Positions 8,215-17,249 of a DNA stretch of 64,000 bases are shown one piece after another; position 1 is the first letter of the stretch; every line of letters starts with the position of its first letter. Made by a program: the position numbers and the translations under genes. The notes beneath the pieces are model-generated. The model did no database searches and was not told where the DNA came from. It worked only from the letters and a program-made list of their open reading frames with translations. Where the stretch lies: contig OX638324.1 of NCBI GenBank assembly GCA_951812825.1, forward strand, positions 2,395,141 through 2,459,140, read 5' to 3'. This DNA comes from an uncultured Dehalococcoidia bacterium. Lineage in GTDB: Bacteria; Chloroflexota; Dehalococcoidia; Lucifugimonadales; GCA-2712585.

Positions 8215-9225
8215 GTGAAGCTAGGCAAGTTGACCCCAGACACTCTGGAGGCCCTGTTAAGCCGCGTTCCGGTTTCAGACCCGCGGGTTATCCTCGGGCC
8301 CAAAGTGGGGGAGGACGCCGCGCTGCTGGACTTCGGCGACGAGGTCCTGGTGGCCAAGACGGACCCTATAACCTTCGCTACGGACCTTATTGGCTGGTAC
8401 GCCGTGCACGTCAACGCCAACGACGTGGCCTGCGCCGGAGCAAAGCCCCGATGGTTCATGGCCACCCTGCTGCTTCCCCAGCGGATGAACGAAGAGAGCG
8501 TATCTGAGATATTCCGACAGATTACGGACGCCTGCGACTCTCTGGACGTGACACTGGTGGGCGGGCACACGGAGGTGACGCAATATCTGGACCAGCCCAT
8601 CATCGTCGGATGCATGTTGGGAGTTGCGCCCAGGGACCGGGCGTTGACCACCGGCGACGCCCGGGTTGGCGATTATGTCATCCTGACGAAGGGCATATCC
8701 CTGGAAGGTTCCGCCCTGCTGGCCCGGGAACAGGCGGAAGTCCTCCTGAAGGGCGGCATGAACCCATCCCTCATTGAGGAAGCGGCTGGACTGCTGTTCA
8801 ACCCCGGCATCAGCGTAGTCAGCGACGCTCGCATCGCCTGCGACGCCGCTAACGTCCACAGTCTTCACGATCCAACGGAAGGGGGGCTGGCCACGGCGCT
8901 TCAGGAAGTTGCCGCTGCGGCAGGCGTTGGGATGGTGGTTGACAGGGAGAACATTCCCTTCCTTCCCCATTGCGTGGAGATATGTAAAATCCTGAGGCTG
9001 GACCCCCTGGGCCTTCTGGCCTCCGGCTCCCTGATTATCACGTTGCCGCCGGAAGAAGCTCCCCAACTGCTTTCCGCCCTGGAACGGGAAGGCATCGATG
9101 CCCGGCACATCGGCCGCGTCACACCACCGGAAAGAGGAATCATGCTGCGCAGGGCAGAAAAACTCTTGCCCATGCCTACTTTCGAGCGGGACGAACTGGC
9201 CCGCTATTTCGAAGAGTCCGAGTAG
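8215..9225 (+). CDS. AIR-synthase-family protein, HypE-like
   Basis: Member of the PurM/HypE/ThiL/SelD superfamily, ATP-binding enzymes that activate substrates by phosphorylation. The N-terminal VGEDAALLDFGDEVLVAKTD and the HVNANDVACAGAKPRWF motif are those of the ATP/Mg site, followed by GGHTEV and the C-terminal half HDPTEGGLATALQEVA. It is 336 aa, as in HypE-like proteins, but lacks the HypE C-terminal PRIC cysteine motif, and no hyp or hydrogenase genes are nearby, so its substrate is unknown. The GTG at 8215 has GGAGGA upstream. Control by the palindrome at 8153-8184 is plausible. Confidence 0.8.
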   Translation: MKLGKLTPDTLEALLSRVPVSDPRVILGPKVGEDAALLDFGDEVLVAKTDPITFATDLIGWYAVHVNANDVACAGAKPRWFMATLLLPQRMNEESVSEIFRQITDACDSLDVTLVGGHTEVTQYLDQPIIVGCMLGVAPRDRALTTGDARVGDYVILTKGISLEGSALLAREQAEVLLKGGMNPSLIEEAAGLLFNPGISVVSDARIACDAANVHSLHDPTEGGLATALQEVAAAAGVGMVVDRENIPFLPHCVEICKILRLDPLGLLASGSLIITLPPEEAPQLLSALEREGIDARHIGRVTPPERGIMLRRAEKLLPMPTFERDELARYFEESE

Positions 9226-9252
9226 AGCAGTTCGGTCCGGGGTTTTTCGTCT

Positions 9253-10881
9253 TTAATCGGCGGCTACCGGACTGTCAGAAGCCTCTTGGGCCTCCACATT
9301 GGGCGACCGGCGACCCCGCAGAGGCACCTCCTTGAGAAACATCGTGGCCACTATGGCGATGATTATGACAAACAGGGAGATGAGAAACACGTCGGCGATG
9401 GCTGAAGAAAGGGCCGAGCGCAGCGACTCCATCACCCCTTCCAGCAGCGGGGCTCCCTGAGGCCCCGCCTCTGCAAACGTTTGCCGAAGTCCTTCCTGGG
9501 CCTCGTCGCTGACAAGCTCCTGGGGATTGTGCGCCAGCGCCTTCAGCCGATCCGTTCCCAGTACACCTTCGGCATCAGCACCCACGGAACCCAGGAACTT
9601 TGAGGAAAACCGGTTGGTCAGGACAGAACCGAGAATGGCGAGACCCAGCAACCCTCCCACGCTGCGGAAGAATTGCGAAGTCGAAGTAGCGACGCCCATG
9701 AACCGGGGAAGGACGGAGTTCTGAATGGCGATGGTGTAGGTGGGGAAGGTGGTACCCAAGCCAAACCCCATGAGGATAAGGTTGAACAATGTCATGGTGA
9801 AGCTTGTTTCGGCAGTCATTCTGGATATCAGGTACAACCCCACGGCCAGGATTGTGAGACCCACCAATCCCTGGGCCCGGTAGTGGCCGCCCAATCGGGA
9901 GAGGGCCTGGCCGGCAAGCGTCGCACCGCAAACCATTCCCAGCATCATCGGAGTCATTATCGTGCCAGTGCTGGTGGCCGACTTTCCCAGCACCCCCTGG
10001 GCGTAGAGGGGCACGAAGATAATGCCGCCAAACATGGCAAATCCGGTGAAGAATATGGTAACCAGAGACGATGACAATATGCGGTTCTTGAACAAGTGCA
10101 ATGGCACTATCGGCTGTTCAGCCCTGGTTTCAATAAAGATGAAGAGAAGGGCCATAAGGAAGGAAAGAAAGAGGAATCCCGCCACCTGCGGCGAACCCCA
10201 GGGGTATTGGACACCACCCCAGGAAAGGGCCAGCATCAGCGGGACGACGGAGAGGATCAGGGTGGCTACTCCAGGAATGTCCAGCTTGTGCCGCGCAGGT
10301 TCCAGTCGCACGTGGGGAAAGAAGCGGATAAACAAGAAAATGAGGGGAATTCCCAGGGGAAGGTTTATGTAAAATATCCAGTTCCACGAGAGCTGGTCCG
10401 TAATCAGGCCACCAAGGATGGGCCCCAGGATGGACGACATAGCGAATACGGATGCGACGTAACCCTGGTTCTTGCCCCGTTCGGCCGGTGGGAAGAGATC
10501 GCCCACAGCCACAAAGGCGATGGCCATTATGGAACCGCCTCCAAGACCCTGTACGGCCCTGAAGACGATGAGCTGCGTCATGGTCTGGCTCAGTCCCGCC
10601 AGCACGGAACCTATCAGGAACACCACAATGGCGGCCACCAGGAACCACTTGCGTCCGTAGAAGTCGGTTAACCGTCCGACGATGGGCAGGATGGAGGTGG
10701 ACGCCACAAGGTAAGAGGTGCTCACCCAGGTATACCGGTCGAAGCCTCCCAGGTCGGCGACCATGCGCGGCAGGGCGGTGCTGACGACGGTCTGGTCCAG
10801 GGCGGAAAGGAACATGGCCAGCAGCACACCCGACATGGTGATGACCACCTGCCGGCGGGTGAGGAGTTCGTAGCTATTCAT
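9253..10881 (-). CDS. MFS multidrug exporter, DHA2 (14-TM, EmrB/QacA) family
   Basis: Proton-driven exporter of the inner membrane, 542 aa with about 14 hydrophobic segments. Motifs: LDQTVVSTALPRMVADLGG in the first segment, GRLTDFYGRK (motif A) in the loop between segments 2 and 3, and a GPILGGL antiporter motif C. A hydrophilic insertion (about residues 430-480) precedes the last segment. The gene stands alone; no MarR/TetR regulator or membrane-fusion partner is adjacent. Likely drug or metabolite efflux; substrate unknown. Confidence 0.88.
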   Translation of the reverse strand: MNSYELLTRRQVVITMSGVLLAMFLSALDQTVVSTALPRMVADLGGFDRYTWVSTSYLVASTSILPIVGRLTDFYGRKWFLVAAIVVFLIGSVLAGLSQTMTQLIVFRAVQGLGGGSIMAIAFVAVGDLFPPAERGKNQGYVASVFAMSSILGPILGGLITDQLSWNWIFYINLPLGIPLIFLFIRFFPHVRLEPARHKLDIPGVATLILSVVPLMLALSWGGVQYPWGSPQVAGFLFLSFLMALLFIFIETRAEQPIVPLHLFKNRILSSSLVTIFFTGFAMFGGIIFVPLYAQGVLGKSATSTGTIMTPMMLGMVCGATLAGQALSRLGGHYRAQGLVGLTILAVGLYLISRMTAETSFTMTLFNLILMGFGLGTTFPTYTIAIQNSVLPRFMGVATSTSQFFRSVGGLLGLAILGSVLTNRFSSKFLGSVGADAEGVLGTDRLKALAHNPQELVSDEAQEGLRQTFAEAGPQGAPLLEGVMESLRSALSSAIADVFLISLFVIIIAIVATMFLKEVPLRGRRSPNVEAQEASDSPVAAD

Positions 10882-10951
10882 AGTGACGCCGTTGCCGATC
10901 TCCGTCTACAAGTCGCTAGTTTCCCGAGTTCGACCGCGAGGGACGCATCCG

Positions 10952-11920
10952 CTAGTCGCCGGAGTAAGCGGCCAGGACGTCTTTCAGTCTTTCAAGGGTA
11001 ATGTTGGCTCCGCTGACTATGACCGCCACCTTCCTGCCCTGCAACTCGTCCTTCATCTTCAGCGCGCCCGCCAAAGCGGCCGCCCCAGCGTCTTCCGCCA
11101 ACGTGTGCGCCTTATCCAGCAGGACGCCGATGGCGTGGCCGATTTCGTCGTCGCTGACCAGCAGAAAGTCGTCAAGCAGATCCCAGAGTATCTCCTGGGG
11201 CACCTGGTAGCCGGACTCCGTAGCCAGTCCTTCCGCCTTGGTATTCATGGGCGCGTGGCGGATCTCCCGGTTCTTCCAGGACAGATAAGCCGCCGGGGCC
11301 TGCATGGACTGGACGGCCACGACCTTGACGCTTGGGTTCACGGCATTGGCCACGATGGAACAGCCGGCGGCGCCGCTGCCTCCGCCCAGAGGAACAAAGA
11401 TGTACTCCGCCTCGGGAAACTCCTCCAGAATCTCCAGGGCGTAGGTGGCCACACCGGCCACCAGCAACGGCTCGTTGGCGGCGTGAACGTAACGGTAGCC
11501 CTCTTCTTTTGCCAGCCGCTCGCTATATTCGCGGGCCTGGTCGAAGTTTGGCCCATGAAAGAGCACGTCGGCCCCGAGGTTGCGCATGGCCCGCACCTTC
11601 AGCGGATTGGCGCCCTCCGGCACTACGACGACAACCTTGGCCCCGAAGATGCGGCCGGCGTTGGCTACGGACTGTCCGTGATTGCCGGTGGACGCGGTTA
11701 TCAGTCCCTGACGAAGCTGTTCTTCGTCCAGATGCGCCAGAAGATTGATGCCGCCGCGCACCTTGAATGCGCCCATGGGATGATGATTTTCGTGTTTGAG
11801 TCGGACCTCTGCGCCGACGTAGTTATCCAGAGCGGGGTAGGAGATAAGGGGGGTCGGGCTGATGTATGGAGCGATGGTCTTCCGGGCCTCCAGTACGTCG
11901 GCCAATGTGGGTCTGCTCAT
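10952..11920 (-). CDS. PLP-dependent threonine/serine dehydratase-like enzyme
   Basis: Fold-type II pyridoxal-phosphate enzyme, 322 aa. The Schiff-base lysine is Lys53 in GAFKVRG, the substrate loop is ASTGNHGQSVA (76-86), and the phosphate-binding loop is GGGSGAAG (179-186). There is no C-terminal ACT regulatory domain, so it corresponds to the short catabolic type (TdcB or serine racemase-like) rather than biosynthetic IlvA. Expected reaction: threonine to 2-oxobutyrate plus ammonia, or the serine equivalent. The product could feed the 2-oxoacid:ferredoxin oxidoreductase encoded nearby; that link is inference. Confidence 0.85.
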   Translation of the reverse strand: MSRPTLADVLEARKTIAPYISPTPLISYPALDNYVGAEVRLKHENHHPMGAFKVRGGINLLAHLDEEQLRQGLITASTGNHGQSVANAGRIFGAKVVVVVPEGANPLKVRAMRNLGADVLFHGPNFDQAREYSERLAKEEGYRYVHAANEPLLVAGVATYALEILEEFPEAEYIFVPLGGGSGAAGCSIVANAVNPSVKVVAVQSMQAPAAYLSWKNREIRHAPMNTKAEGLATESGYQVPQEILWDLLDDFLLVSDDEIGHAIGVLLDKAHTLAEDAGAAALAGALKMKDELQGRKVAVIVSGANITLERLKDVLAAYSGD

Positions 11921-12117
11921 GGGCGAAATCCTCTCCTGTGTTAAGGGTGTGAAATCAATGTTAGGGCCTCAACCCACAAGGCGCAACACGGATAGAGAAT
12001 GATGACCTATAGCGGGAACCGGCGCAGACTGGATGAGAGCGTGGAAATTTTGTGACGGCGTTAGATGTCACATGACTCGAATTGCAGTCGTACCCTTCTC
12101 CTTGCGAACAATCCGCA

Positions 12118-12645
12118 TCAAGGAGGCGAATTCACCAAGTCTTCATTGGAACCTGTAAGATGCCCACCTAGAAATTGCTCAAATCGGTGGCGATACTCAG
12201 CAACGTCAAAATAGGGACTACAACCCTCTTTCGGGAAGACTTCGATCTCGAAGATTTGGCCGATCCTTTCCACCGTATCCAGGTTGAAAATGACACTCCC
12301 TTTCCGCCACACCTCACGCTGCTTACGGACTGTCGCCTTAACTCCGAGAGTGGTGTCTAGAATCGCCTTAATCTGGGGATCGCCAACTTTCCAGAATTGG
12401 AAGTGCGTGGCTCCAGTATCTTTGCCTTTTCGATCGTAGTAATAGAGAAGCAGACTTTCCTTGTTTTCAATGCGGAGCTTGAGGCGCCGCGTTATCTTCT
12501 CTTCTTCAGGGTTCATAAGGTGATATATGTAGTCTGACTGTTCTTTCACGTCAACAAGAGTCGCTCCGAGTTCCCGAAGAAGTTGGCGCACAGGGGTAAA
12601 GTCTGGGCAATACGCTTTAACGAATCGGTCTAAATGAACACGCAT
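12118..12645 (-). CDS. CYTH-domain protein (class IV adenylate cyclase / thiamine triphosphatase-like)
   Basis: 175-aa single-domain protein. The alternating charged strands RRLKLRIENKESLLLYYYDR and VRKQREVWRKGSVIFNLDTV followed by IFEIEV are the pattern of the CYTH triphosphate tunnel, with basic residues for the polyphosphate and acidic ones for metal. The usual N-terminal ExExK is less clear (the start reads MRVHLDRFVKAY), so the exact subfamily is unsure. Substrates in the family are ATP (to cAMP), thiamine triphosphate or inorganic triphosphate. It is AT-richer than both neighbours, which hints at recent transfer. Confidence 0.65.
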   Translation of the reverse strand: MRVHLDRFVKAYCPDFTPVRQLLRELGATLVDVKEQSDYIYHLMNPEEEKITRRLKLRIENKESLLLYYYDRKGKDTGATHFQFWKVGDPQIKAILDTTLGVKATVRKQREVWRKGSVIFNLDTVERIGQIFEIEVFPKEGCSPYFDVAEYRHRFEQFLGGHLTGSNEDLVNSPP

Positions 12646-12747
12646 CTGGGTAATCCTACGAAATGGTGGGGCAGCGCTGGATAGGGTCGCCGAATTTGTG
12701 GCATTGATGGCCGAGGTGGAGTAGGGCTACCTTCCCACACCCATTAA

Positions 12748-12777
12748 AAAAGAGTCGGAATGCAATCCGACTCTTTT
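12748..12777. terminator. Rho-independent terminator
   Basis: AAAAGAGTCGGA (12748-12759) pairs with TCCGACTCTTTT (12766-12777) with a 6-base loop. T-rich sequence on both strands makes it work in either direction. It lies 33 bases past the stop of the oxidoreductase beta gene and so ends that operon. Confidence 0.9.
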
Positions 12778-12809
12778 CTTGTCGGAGAATATGCTATCCC
12801 GAAAGGACT

Positions 12810-13796
12810 CTACTCCTCCGCCATGCCTGGGGGAACTACGCCGGGGATCCACCATCGCTCCCACATATCGTCGACTTGCTGTTGGAAGTAGGCTGTGTCT
12901 TCCTTGGTGAAGTGGGCGAAGCGGCCCTGACGCTCCAGGTATTTCTCTACGGGCAGCCGCGGGCGTCCCCTGGCCAGCAGCCGGGAGGGACCGTTAAGGG
13001 TTATCTTCCCGTCTTCGACTTCGTACTGCACCCAGATGCCCGTCTGCACCGCCAGCATCCCAAGCTCGTGGGAGTACATCGGGTCGTAGTCCCAACCCTT
13101 GGGGCACGGGTCGAAGGTGTGAATAAACGTCGGCCCGCCGATGCTGAGGGCCTTCCGCACCTTGTTCATCATGTCCGTGGCGTAGGAAGCGCAGCCTGTG
13201 GCGATGTACCGCACCTGCGGATGCCCCGCCGCCAGCATTCCCGCCATGTTCTTCTTCCACCGCTTGTTCATGATGCGATGGACGGTCCCCGGCGGGCTGA
13301 ACGTCGAGTTAGCGCCCCAGGGGGATGAACCGGACACCTGGATGTCCGTGTTGGCGTAGGACTCGTTGTCATACAGCAGGATTAGCAGATTGTAGTCGTT
13401 GTGGGTCAGCGCGGCAGAGATGGCCGAGAGGCCCATGTCCACGCCGCCGCCGTCTCCACAGAACGCGATGACGTTGATGGGTTCGTCCTTCATCTTCGCC
13501 TTGCGCATGAGCGCCTTGAGGCCGGCGGCGGTGCCGAGGGCGGCGGAGCCGGAGGAGCCGAGCTGGGTGTGCATCCACGGCACGACCCAGGGCGTGGAGT
13601 AGTAGGTGGTGTTGGCCACGTACATGCAGCCCGTGCTGCCCAGGACGATGGTCCGCGGCCCGGCGGCCTTGATCATGAGCTTCATGACCAGGGCCGACTC
13701 GCACCCCTGGCAGGTGCGATGGCCGGAGGTGAAAAACTCCTCCAGTGGCGACTGCTTTACTCCCCGCAGGGGGGTCAGCTGTTGTGTGGTCGTCAT
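12810..13796 (-). CDS. porB: 2-oxoacid:ferredoxin oxidoreductase, beta subunit
   Basis: Thiamine-diphosphate-binding subunit, 328 aa. The N-terminal GHRTCQGCESALVMKLMIKA holds the Cys-x2-Cys of PorB, a further cluster Cys sits in GSTGCMYVANTTYY, and the TPP site is GDGGGVDMGLSAISAALTHN. With the alpha and fused gamma-delta subunits it oxidises a 2-oxoacid such as pyruvate to acyl-CoA, CO2 and reduced ferredoxin. It is the last gene of the three-gene minus-strand operon, 2 bases after the alpha gene, and is followed by a terminator. Pyruvate is the most likely substrate from the PorB-like motifs, but a branched-chain or other oxoacid is possible. Confidence 0.9.
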   Translation of the reverse strand: MTTTQQLTPLRGVKQSPLEEFFTSGHRTCQGCESALVMKLMIKAAGPRTIVLGSTGCMYVANTTYYSTPWVVPWMHTQLGSSGSAALGTAAGLKALMRKAKMKDEPINVIAFCGDGGGVDMGLSAISAALTHNDYNLLILLYDNESYANTDIQVSGSSPWGANSTFSPPGTVHRIMNKRWKKNMAGMLAAGHPQVRYIATGCASYATDMMNKVRKALSIGGPTFIHTFDPCPKGWDYDPMYSHELGMLAVQTGIWVQYEVEDGKITLNGPSRLLARGRPRLPVEKYLERQGRFAHFTKEDTAYFQQQVDDMWERWWIPGVVPPGMAEE

Positions 13797-13798
13797 AG

Positions 13799-15016
13799 CT
13801 ACTCCCTTACTCCGATCCAGTGAATTTCTTGTCCCTTAGTTCCTTCTTCCGCGGCTTTTTCGGTAATCTCGAACATCTCGCGAGTGGACCGTAGGGTTAT
13901 CTCTCGACCACCCAATCCGGCGACGAAGCCGATGATAGGCACCCTGGAATCCGACGAATACATGGTGGAGCGCACTTCGTTGAAGAGCACTCCGCCGTGC
14001 AGCGGCGAACCCAGGGAGTAGTCCCGGTCGATGACTCCCACGGCCTTGAAGCGGGAGAGGCTCTCGATTATCTCCGGCGTGGGGAAGGGACGGAACCACT
14101 TGACGCGGATGAACCCGACCTTGTGCCCGCGCTCTCTAAGACGGCGCACCGTGACCTTCAGGGGAAGGGTAAGCGTACCCATGCCCATGAGGACAACGTC
14201 GGCGTCGTCCGTCATATATTCTTCAAGGAATGGGTCACCGCCCCGACCGAAAATTGACTTGAAGTCCTCGTGGGCCTCGATTATCACATCTCGGGCTCGA
14301 CGCATGGCGGCGTCCGTCTGACGCCGAATCTCCATGAGCCAGTCTTCGTTGACCTGGGGCGCGATGGTTATGGGGTTGTCCGGATGGAGCTGAAACTTGC
14401 CCCGATCGTAGGGGGGCAGGAACCGGTCCACCAAGCTCTTGTCGGGAACCTTCACAATCTGCTGAGAGTGAGTCAAAAACGCGCCGTCGGTGCTGATGGC
14501 GACGGGAAGAAACACCCTCGGGTCTTCCGCCACCCGCCAGGCCAGAAAGGCAGTGTCGATGCATTCCTGGGCCGTCGCGGCCCAGTTCAGCATCCAGCCC
14601 AGGTCGCGCACGGCCAGCGCGTCGTTATGTTCACAGCCGAAGGCGCCGGGGTCGTCCAGCGCCCGGTTGCCGACCATGGCCACCATGGGCAGACGCAGGC
14701 CGCAGGTGACGGCCAGCGCCTCGAAGGCGTAGAACCAGCCGACGCCGCTGGACCCGGTGAACACCCGCGCTCCCACTGCAGAAGCGTGCTTCACAATCTC
14801 GAACTGGGAGTGTTCGCTCTCCGCCACGATGTACTCGCAGGTGAGCTCACCGTCGGCGATGAGCTTGGAGACAAACTGCATCACCGTATCGTAGGGGCGA
14901 ATGGGGTAGGCGGTGATGACGTCCACGTCTGCGAGGGCGCAGGCGCGGGCGATGGCTTCGCTGCCGCTGATCAGTTCCTCGGTCTCAAGGGTCTGGATGT
15001 CGGCGCTAGTCGTCAC
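13799..15016 (-). CDS. porA: 2-oxoacid:ferredoxin oxidoreductase, alpha subunit
   Basis: 405 aa. Contains GSEAIARACALADVDVITAY, the EYIVAESEHSQFEIVKHASA segment of the pyrimidine-binding domain and ARVFTGSSGVGW, all typical of PorA, and the C-terminal domain II with GMGTLTLPLKVTVRRLRERG. It starts at GTG 15016 with GGAGG upstream, overlapping the end of the gamma-delta gene by 11 bases, so translation is coupled. Read with the beta and gamma-delta genes it gives a complete enzyme. Confidence 0.92.
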   Translation of the reverse strand: MTTSADIQTLETEELISGSEAIARACALADVDVITAYPIRPYDTVMQFVSKLIADGELTCEYIVAESEHSQFEIVKHASAVGARVFTGSSGVGWFYAFEALAVTCGLRLPMVAMVGNRALDDPGAFGCEHNDALAVRDLGWMLNWAATAQECIDTAFLAWRVAEDPRVFLPVAISTDGAFLTHSQQIVKVPDKSLVDRFLPPYDRGKFQLHPDNPITIAPQVNEDWLMEIRRQTDAAMRRARDVIIEAHEDFKSIFGRGGDPFLEEYMTDDADVVLMGMGTLTLPLKVTVRRLRERGHKVGFIRVKWFRPFPTPEIIESLSRFKAVGVIDRDYSLGSPLHGGVLFNEVRSTMYSSDSRVPIIGFVAGLGGREITLRSTREMFEITEKAAEEGTKGQEIHWIGVRE

Positions 15017-16166
15017 TGCCCACCTCCGCCATGGCGTTCTCTTCCTGGTACTGGCCCACGTGGTGGAACCCGTGGGAGCGGCGTTCGCTCTTGCCCAGCG
15101 CTATCTTCTTCTCCAGCCACCCCATATAGTCATCACGATTCTTCTGCCAGTGTTCGTACTGGCTGTCGTTGTCTACAAAGGCTTCCTCGTTGACCATGGT
15201 GATGCAGTTGGGCACGGGGCAAACGTCTTCGCAGACACCGCAGCCGCAGCACGCCTCCATGTTGGCGTCGTACAGCCCGTCGGGCGTGACGTCGAAGCAG
15301 GAATCAGGACACTGCAGCCAGCAGAGGGTGCACTTGGTGCACGTCTCGAAGTTGACCACCGGCCGCATCGTGCGAGTCGAGTACTTCTTGAATACAGCGC
15401 TGCGAACGGGCTCGAAGCCGCCTTCGCCGCCACGGAATCCGCCACCCTGGGCGATTCCGGGAATGACCAGCGCCTCCTCCATCTCCTGCCAACCGGGCAT
15501 CTCAAAGCTGTAGGGCTCCGTCTCGTTGCCTTCTCCCGGCTCCACCGGCGAGATGTGCACCCGCTCGTGGGACCGCTGGGAGGAGACCACCTTGGCCTCA
15601 GTTTTCCACTGTTGAAGAATGGCTTTCTGGTACGACTCCAGGCTCACCATGTCGGGCACAACCCGGGCCAACGCTCCGAGGACGCGCACGTCCGTATGGT
15701 CGTCCTTGTAGACCCACAGTCCTGAAAAACTCTTGGACCCCTTGACGATGGCCAGGTTGTAAGGCTCGTCCTTGACGTGAATGTCCTCCTTCAACTGCTC
15801 CGGGTCCTGGTAGGAGGTGACGATAACCGTCCCGCCCGGTTTGGTCAGGGCGTTGATGGGCTGCAACCCGTACCATGCCCAGGACTCCACGCCCTTGCAG
15901 AGCGTATCGTCGACGACAATCGTTGCGTCAACCTGGGTAGGCTCATACTGGGCCAGGTACTCTTCCAGCTCGAGGGCGTCGTCGGCCACAACCGCGAAAT
16001 ACTTGGCGGGTATGCCGTTGCGCTCCGGCGAGTCTCCATAGCGACCGAAGGCCGTGCCAATCTTGCCTTCCATGCGGGAAGCAAGCACGATGGAACGGCA
16101 TATATTGCCTGAGAGTCTCTTCTGGAAGATACCCCTATAGACCACCTCTACGGCGTATGTACTCAA
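15006..16166 (-). CDS. 2-oxoacid:ferredoxin oxidoreductase, fused gamma and delta (ferredoxin) subunits
   Basis: First gene of the operon, 386 aa. Residues about 1-190 are the gamma (POR catalytic) domain, with GRYGDSPERNGIPAKYFAVV. Residues about 270-330 carry two 4Fe-4S motifs, CTKCTLCWLQCPDSC and CGCGVCEDVCPVPNC, as in PorD. In many bacteria these are separate genes; here they are fused. The start is taken at the second of two consecutive TTG codons (16166) because AGGAGG lies 6 bases upstream of it and only 3 bases upstream of the first. Confidence 0.88.
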   Translation of the reverse strand: MSTYAVEVVYRGIFQKRLSGNICRSIVLASRMEGKIGTAFGRYGDSPERNGIPAKYFAVVADDALELEEYLAQYEPTQVDATIVVDDTLCKGVESWAWYGLQPINALTKPGGTVIVTSYQDPEQLKEDIHVKDEPYNLAIVKGSKSFSGLWVYKDDHTDVRVLGALARVVPDMVSLESYQKAILQQWKTEAKVVSSQRSHERVHISPVEPGEGNETEPYSFEMPGWQEMEEALVIPGIAQGGGFRGGEGGFEPVRSAVFKKYSTRTMRPVVNFETCTKCTLCWLQCPDSCFDVTPDGLYDANMEACCGCGVCEDVCPVPNCITMVNEEAFVDNDSQYEHWQKNRDDYMGWLEKKIALGKSERRSHGFHHVGQYQEENAMAEVGSDD

Positions 16167-16232
16167 CAATCACCTCCTGAGCGGGCGCGTTAAACGCACT
16201 TCGCCCCATATTCTATAGCGGAATCAGCGTTG

Positions 16233-16262
16233 ATGATAGCGGAAATGCGGTCTGGATTGCAA
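16233..16262 (-). promoter_or_regulatory. Candidate promoter of the oxidoreductase operon
   Basis: Minus strand TTGCAA (16262-16257), 18-base spacer, TATCAT (16238-16233), about 65 bases before the first gene. A second TATAGAAT-like box (16217-16210) is also possible. Confidence 0.4.
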
Positions 16263-16387
16263 AGGTTGGGCGTTTCCCTCGTAAACGGGTGTGCGGTTGT
16301 GTATGGTTATATCAATCAAATAGTCTGGAAGTCCAACTTAGATGACGAGGTTGGTGGATATCGGGCGAGGCTTCGATAATCATTACA

Positions 16388-16591
16388 ATGGTGGCAATTG
16401 GGGTGGCATTGGCGACCCTCATGATTGCCCTATTCCGTGTGCAAGAGCGTCGGATCGACAGACTGGAACGCCGCATCGAGATGCTGGAAGCCACGGTGCA
16501 GGAGTTGGTAAAAGAGGTGGCCGAGGTCAAGGGATCTCTGGCGACCATACGCGCGGGCTTGCGAATCAGAGTAGGGGAACCGGCTGAGTAG
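16388..16591 (+). CDS. Small membrane-anchored coiled-coil protein
   Basis: 67 aa: one hydrophobic segment (residues 2-17), then a heptad-like charged helix RVQERRIDRLERRIEMLEAT continuing to about residue 55. This architecture occurs widely in small bacterial membrane proteins of unknown function. It sits convergent with mrpG, its stop directly adjoining the mrpG stop. No clear ribosome site precedes the ATG, so the start is uncertain. Confidence 0.55.
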   Translation: MVAIGVALATLMIALFRVQERRIDRLERRIEMLEATVQELVKEVAEVKGSLATIRAGLRIRVGEPAE

Positions 16592-16984
16592 CTACTCCCC
16601 ATCCAATCCCTGACACACCTTTTGCGCATCGGCTTCCTCCGGTGCGCTTTTTTCATCCTCCTCCAACTCGTCGGCAGTCGTGGACGCGACCCTGGGGGCT
16701 TTCGTACGGTGGGCGGCGGAGATTGTCGCGGTGGTGGCCAGTGGATAGGTAAGCAGCACGAATACGAGCGTCAGTGCCGCCAGCACGCTCAGCGTCACGG
16801 ACCGCGTGGCAAAGTGGAAAACCACCCCCACCAGCAACAACGCAATTCCCCCCGTTGAACCAAGCCCCGTGGCATGGAGCCTTGTGTAAACGTCCGGGAA
16901 TCTGATTAGGCCCAGTACCCCCAGAAGCGTCCAGCCCGCCCCGACGGCCATGAGGACCGATGCGATTACGTCGGCCACGGACAT
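16592..16984 (-). CDS. mrpG: Mrp-type cation/proton antiporter subunit G
   Basis: 130 aa. The N-terminal 95 residues have three membrane segments and the MrpG signature GLIRFPDVYTRLHATGLGST. A hydrophilic, Glu/Asp-rich tail of about 35 residues (ADELEEDEKSAPEEADAQK) extends beyond the usual end. Last gene of the seven-gene mrp operon; the G subunit is needed for assembly of the antiporter. Confidence 0.93.
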   Translation of the reverse strand: MSVADVIASVLMAVGAGWTLLGVLGLIRFPDVYTRLHATGLGSTGGIALLLVGVVFHFATRSVTLSVLAALTLVFVLLTYPLATTATISAAHRTKAPRVASTTADELEEDEKSAPEEADAQKVCQGLDGE

Positions 16985-16985
16985 C

Positions 16986-17249
16986 CTAGAAGGGCCTACC
17001 GTTGATCAGGTACTTCGATACGGCAACGGAAGAGACCACACCAATCAGGGCCAGCACCAGCACCACCGGGAAAAGCTCCGGCGCGAACTTGACGGTGAAG
17101 ACGGCGATTAGCCCCAGGGCCAGCAGCATGGCGGTCTCAACCGCCAGCAGCCGGTCCGCCGCGGTAGGCCCCTGCACCAGTCTGTAGAGCGTCACCGGCA
17201 AGCCGAGGGCCAGCAGAATCAGCGCAACATTCAGGGCGATTTCCACCAC
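16986..17249 (-). CDS. mrpF: Mrp-type cation/proton antiporter subunit F
   Basis: 87 aa with three hydrophobic segments and GPTAADRLLAVETAMLLALG, the MrpF core. It overlaps the end of mrpE by 19 bases and is one base from mrpG, as expected for co-translated antiporter subunits. Confidence 0.93.
   Translation of the reverse strand: MVEIALNVALILLALGLPVTLYRLVQGPTAADRLLAVETAMLLALGLIAVFTVKFAPELFPVVLVLALIGVVSSVAVSKYLINGRPF

Noticed and set aside
8215-9225. AIR-synthase-like protein as selenophosphate synthetase (SelD), given the predicted selenoprotein
   Set aside because: The SelD N-terminal catalytic Cys/Sec-Gly-Cys-Lys region is absent; the N terminus fits HypE/AIR-synthase proteins.
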